Positions 4,229-5,888 of a stretch of DNA of 5,888 bases are shown here, one piece after another. The stretch's first letter is position 1. Each line of letters opens with the position of its first letter. The stretch lies in contig JACVCA010000090.1 of assembly GCA_016742295.1 (NCBI GenBank), positions 1 to 5,888 on the forward strand. Direction: 5' to 3'. This DNA is from Alphaproteobacteria bacterium (GTDB lineage Bacteria > Pseudomonadota > Alphaproteobacteria > JAGOMX01). Under the pieces are notes generated by a model. It was not told where the DNA came from and did no database searches. It saw nothing but the letters and a program-made list of their open reading frames with translations. The position numbers and the translations under genes were made by a program.

Positions 4229-5888
4229 ATGCGGACCCGTAAAGCAAATTTCCCTTTCTACCAAAATTATATGTATTTGAAAACAATAAGTGGGATAGAG
4301 TTTACAGGTAGAGAAATTGATATTATTGCTTGTCTTCTCAGTGGACGCTCTGCAAAAACTATAGCTTCTCTTCTAGGGATGGCTGAAAGCACAGTTACTA
4401 CTCATATCCGTAATATTATGCTAAAAATTGAGAGTAACTCCCGTGACAGTATACGGGACTTTATCGAAAAATCTGATAAATTTTCGCTTATAAAGAAGCA
4501 CTATTTAAATTTATTAGTTAATACTTTATTTAAGCAACAGCTTCAAAAAATATCAGCACTCATAAGGACAAATAATTATGTTTGCTTAATCGTATATGAA
4601 AGAAACGATAGCTCCCATACAGACTTTATTCATCAACTTGAAAATTATTTAAATTTTGCAGGCATTAAAACAATCCTTGCCTCTCAAAAGCAGCGAAATC
4701 TTTTTCCCCATCTTATAGATAAATTAGAAGCTCAAGCTGTAAGCCATATTATCTACAATATGTCTGAAAATATGATATCGCAACTTCAAGAAAATGATAG
4801 TAAAGAAATATCCCAAATTAAAAATCTTATTAGATACTCCCAACAGACACATAACTCAATTATATTTCTGCTAGAAGACATAAAATCTGCTCCAGAGCTC
4901 CCTCAAGAAATTTGTGAAGCAAGTTGTGTAAGTATTAGCAAGCAGGAAAATTTCCACTTATCAATTTTTGAAATCCTGAAAAAGCTCTTTTTCTCTTTAA
5001 GTTTTGATAAAATTATTGAAGAATTCAACCAAAAATATGAAAAAATTCATGGAGACGTAAGTCAATCTTTCTCTCAAACTAATTTAAAAGATGATAAGCT
5101 TTTGCAAATTGAACAGCCAATTCGTAACAGTGCATTAATAAACTACTTTAAAAGAGAAAAGATAGGGTTGTATGCAATTAGTTTTGTCTGTCTTATCTTA
5201 GGTAGCGCTAGTTTTTTCTTTTTAACATTTGACTCTAAAAAACCAGTTACAACAAGCAAATACAATCAAGAGATCTCAGACTCTACATTTATTCGAGCGG
5301 ATCTGCCCCTTCCTAATGAGAATGCAATTTTATTGCGTACTCATATTATTACCAAAATTAAAGACACCTTAAAAAAGCAACCAGGTATTTGGACAATCGC
5401 TATTATAGGGCCAGGAGGCGCAGGTAAAACCACTTTAGCTAGGCAATATGCAAAATCTCAGAAAGCATCTGTAATTTGGGAGATCAATGCAGAAACACAT
5501 GAAAGCTTGATAAATTCCTTTGAAAAATTGGGGTATGAATTCTCTAAAACTGCAGAAGAAAAAAATGCGTTAAAAGAATTACAAAACATACAAGACTTGA
5601 AAGAAAGAGAAGAGAAAATACTTTTATTCGTAAAACAGAGATTAAGATCCCATCCAAACTGGTTGCTCATTTATGACAATGTTGAAAATTTTATCGATAT
5701 TCACAATCACTTTCCATCAGATATAAATGGATGGGGAAAAGGACAAATAATAATAACAACCAGGAATAACAATATTAAAAACTGGAGTTTTGTAAATAAT
5801 GCCTTTCAAATAGATGAATTAAGCTCTCAAGAAAAATTAACTCTCTTTCTTAAAATTATGAAAATTGTAAATTTGGACAAAATTCATT
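4229..5888 (+). CDS. LuxR-HTH / TIR-like / transmembrane / NB-ARC STAND protein (5' part, cut by window end)
   Basis: The frame is open from 4196 to the window end; 553 codons from the ATG at 4229 are visible. Residues 24-80 are a LuxR/GerE-type helix-turn-helix (FTGREIDIIACLLSG, SAKTIASLLGMAESTVTTHI). Residues about 115-255 resemble a TIR/SEFIR fold: VCLIVYERND, a helix ending in AGIKTIL, SHIIYNMSEN, IIFLLEDIKSAPELP and a closing FHLSIFEILKKLF. Residues 313-334 form one transmembrane helix behind a basic segment. From about 355 an NB-ARC NTPase follows: Walker A GPGGAGKTT (394-402), Walker B LLIYDNVE with D483, and GQIIITTRN with R512. Relatives continue with winged-helix and TPR-like sensor repeats, which would lie beyond the edge. 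I infer a membrane-anchored, nucleotide-switched sensor that oligomerises and acts through its N-terminal domains. The ribosome binding site is weak (GGAAG is 22 nt upstream), and ATG at 4271 is an alternative start. Confidence 0.85.
   Translation, partial: MRTRKANFPFYQNYMYLKTISGIEFTGREIDIIACLLSGRSAKTIASLLGMAESTVTTHIRNIMLKIESNSRDSIRDFIEKSDKFSLIKKHYLNLLVNTLFKQQLQKISALIRTNNYVCLIVYERNDSSHTDFIHQLENYLNFAGIKTILASQKQRNLFPHLIDKLEAQAVSHIIYNMSENMISQLQENDSKEISQIKNLIRYSQQTHNSIIFLLEDIKSAPELPQEICEASCVSISKQENFHLSIFEILKKLFFSLSFDKIIEEFNQKYEKIHGDVSQSFSQTNLKDDKLLQIEQPIRNSALINYFKREKIGLYAISFVCLILGSASFFFLTFDSKKPVTTSKYNQEISDSTFIRADLPLPNENAILLRTHIITKIKDTLKKQPGIWTIAIIGPGGAGKTTLARQYAKSQKASVIWEINAETHESLINSFEKLGYEFSKTAEEKNALKELQNIQDLKEREEKILLFVKQRLRSHPNWLLIYDNVENFIDIHNHFPSDINGWGKGQIIITTRNNNIKNWSFVNNAFQIDELSSQEKLTLFLKIMKIVNLDKIH

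Noticed and set aside
5458..5670. Leftward 70-codon open frame, Cys/Phe/Ser-rich
   Set aside because: It is antisense to the NB-ARC domain, where the plus strand carries Walker B; its composition is that of a complementary-strand artefact.
1..5888. CRISPR array, tRNA or rRNA genes
   Set aside because: No regularly spaced repeats, no cloverleaf-like sequence and no rRNA motifs were seen on either strand.

Overview
The window is AT-rich and reads like accessory DNA from a host-associated alphaproteobacterium. A member of the Holosporales, near Paracaedibacter/Odyssella, is my best guess. This rests on remembered resemblance of the STAND protein at the right edge and of the IS5-type transposase to proteins from such genomes. 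No ribosomal or core gene is present to confirm it.

Left edge (1-416). The first 39 codons of a leftward gene with a signal-peptide-like N-terminus run off the window. It has a plausible ribosome binding site and promoter. Positions 204-416 hold no gene I can support.

Mobile block (417-3056). An IS3-family element starts at 417 with a recognisable terminal repeat. Its orfA carries a one-base frameshift. Its orfB has the complete DDE triad but loses the last ~35 residues. An IS5-family element lies in the opposite orientation at 1570-3056, with an intact 451-residue transposase. It is flanked by CTAG on the left and CTAA on the right, and IS5-group elements insert at CTAR sites. IS3 sequence does not clearly resume to its right, so the tail of the IS3 copy was lost before or after the second insertion.

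Right part (3103-5888). Two genes diverge from a 253-bp intergenic region. Leftward is a 290-residue predicted exported protein with a Ser/Asn-rich segment, of unknown function. Rightward is a gene cut by the window edge, of which 553 codons are visible: N-terminal LuxR-type helix-turn-helix, a TIR/SEFIR-like region, one transmembrane helix, then an NB-ARC NTPase with intact Walker A and B. This looks like a membrane-anchored STAND sensor/regulator whose C-terminal sensor part lies outside the window. The intergenic region holds a perfect 10-bp inverted repeat 53 bp before the STAND start and three GTAGAT half-sites. Both are candidate operators, perhaps for the STAND protein's own HTH.

The STAND gene, its possible operator and the divergent exported protein are the most interesting content. 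The rest is nested, decaying insertion sequences.
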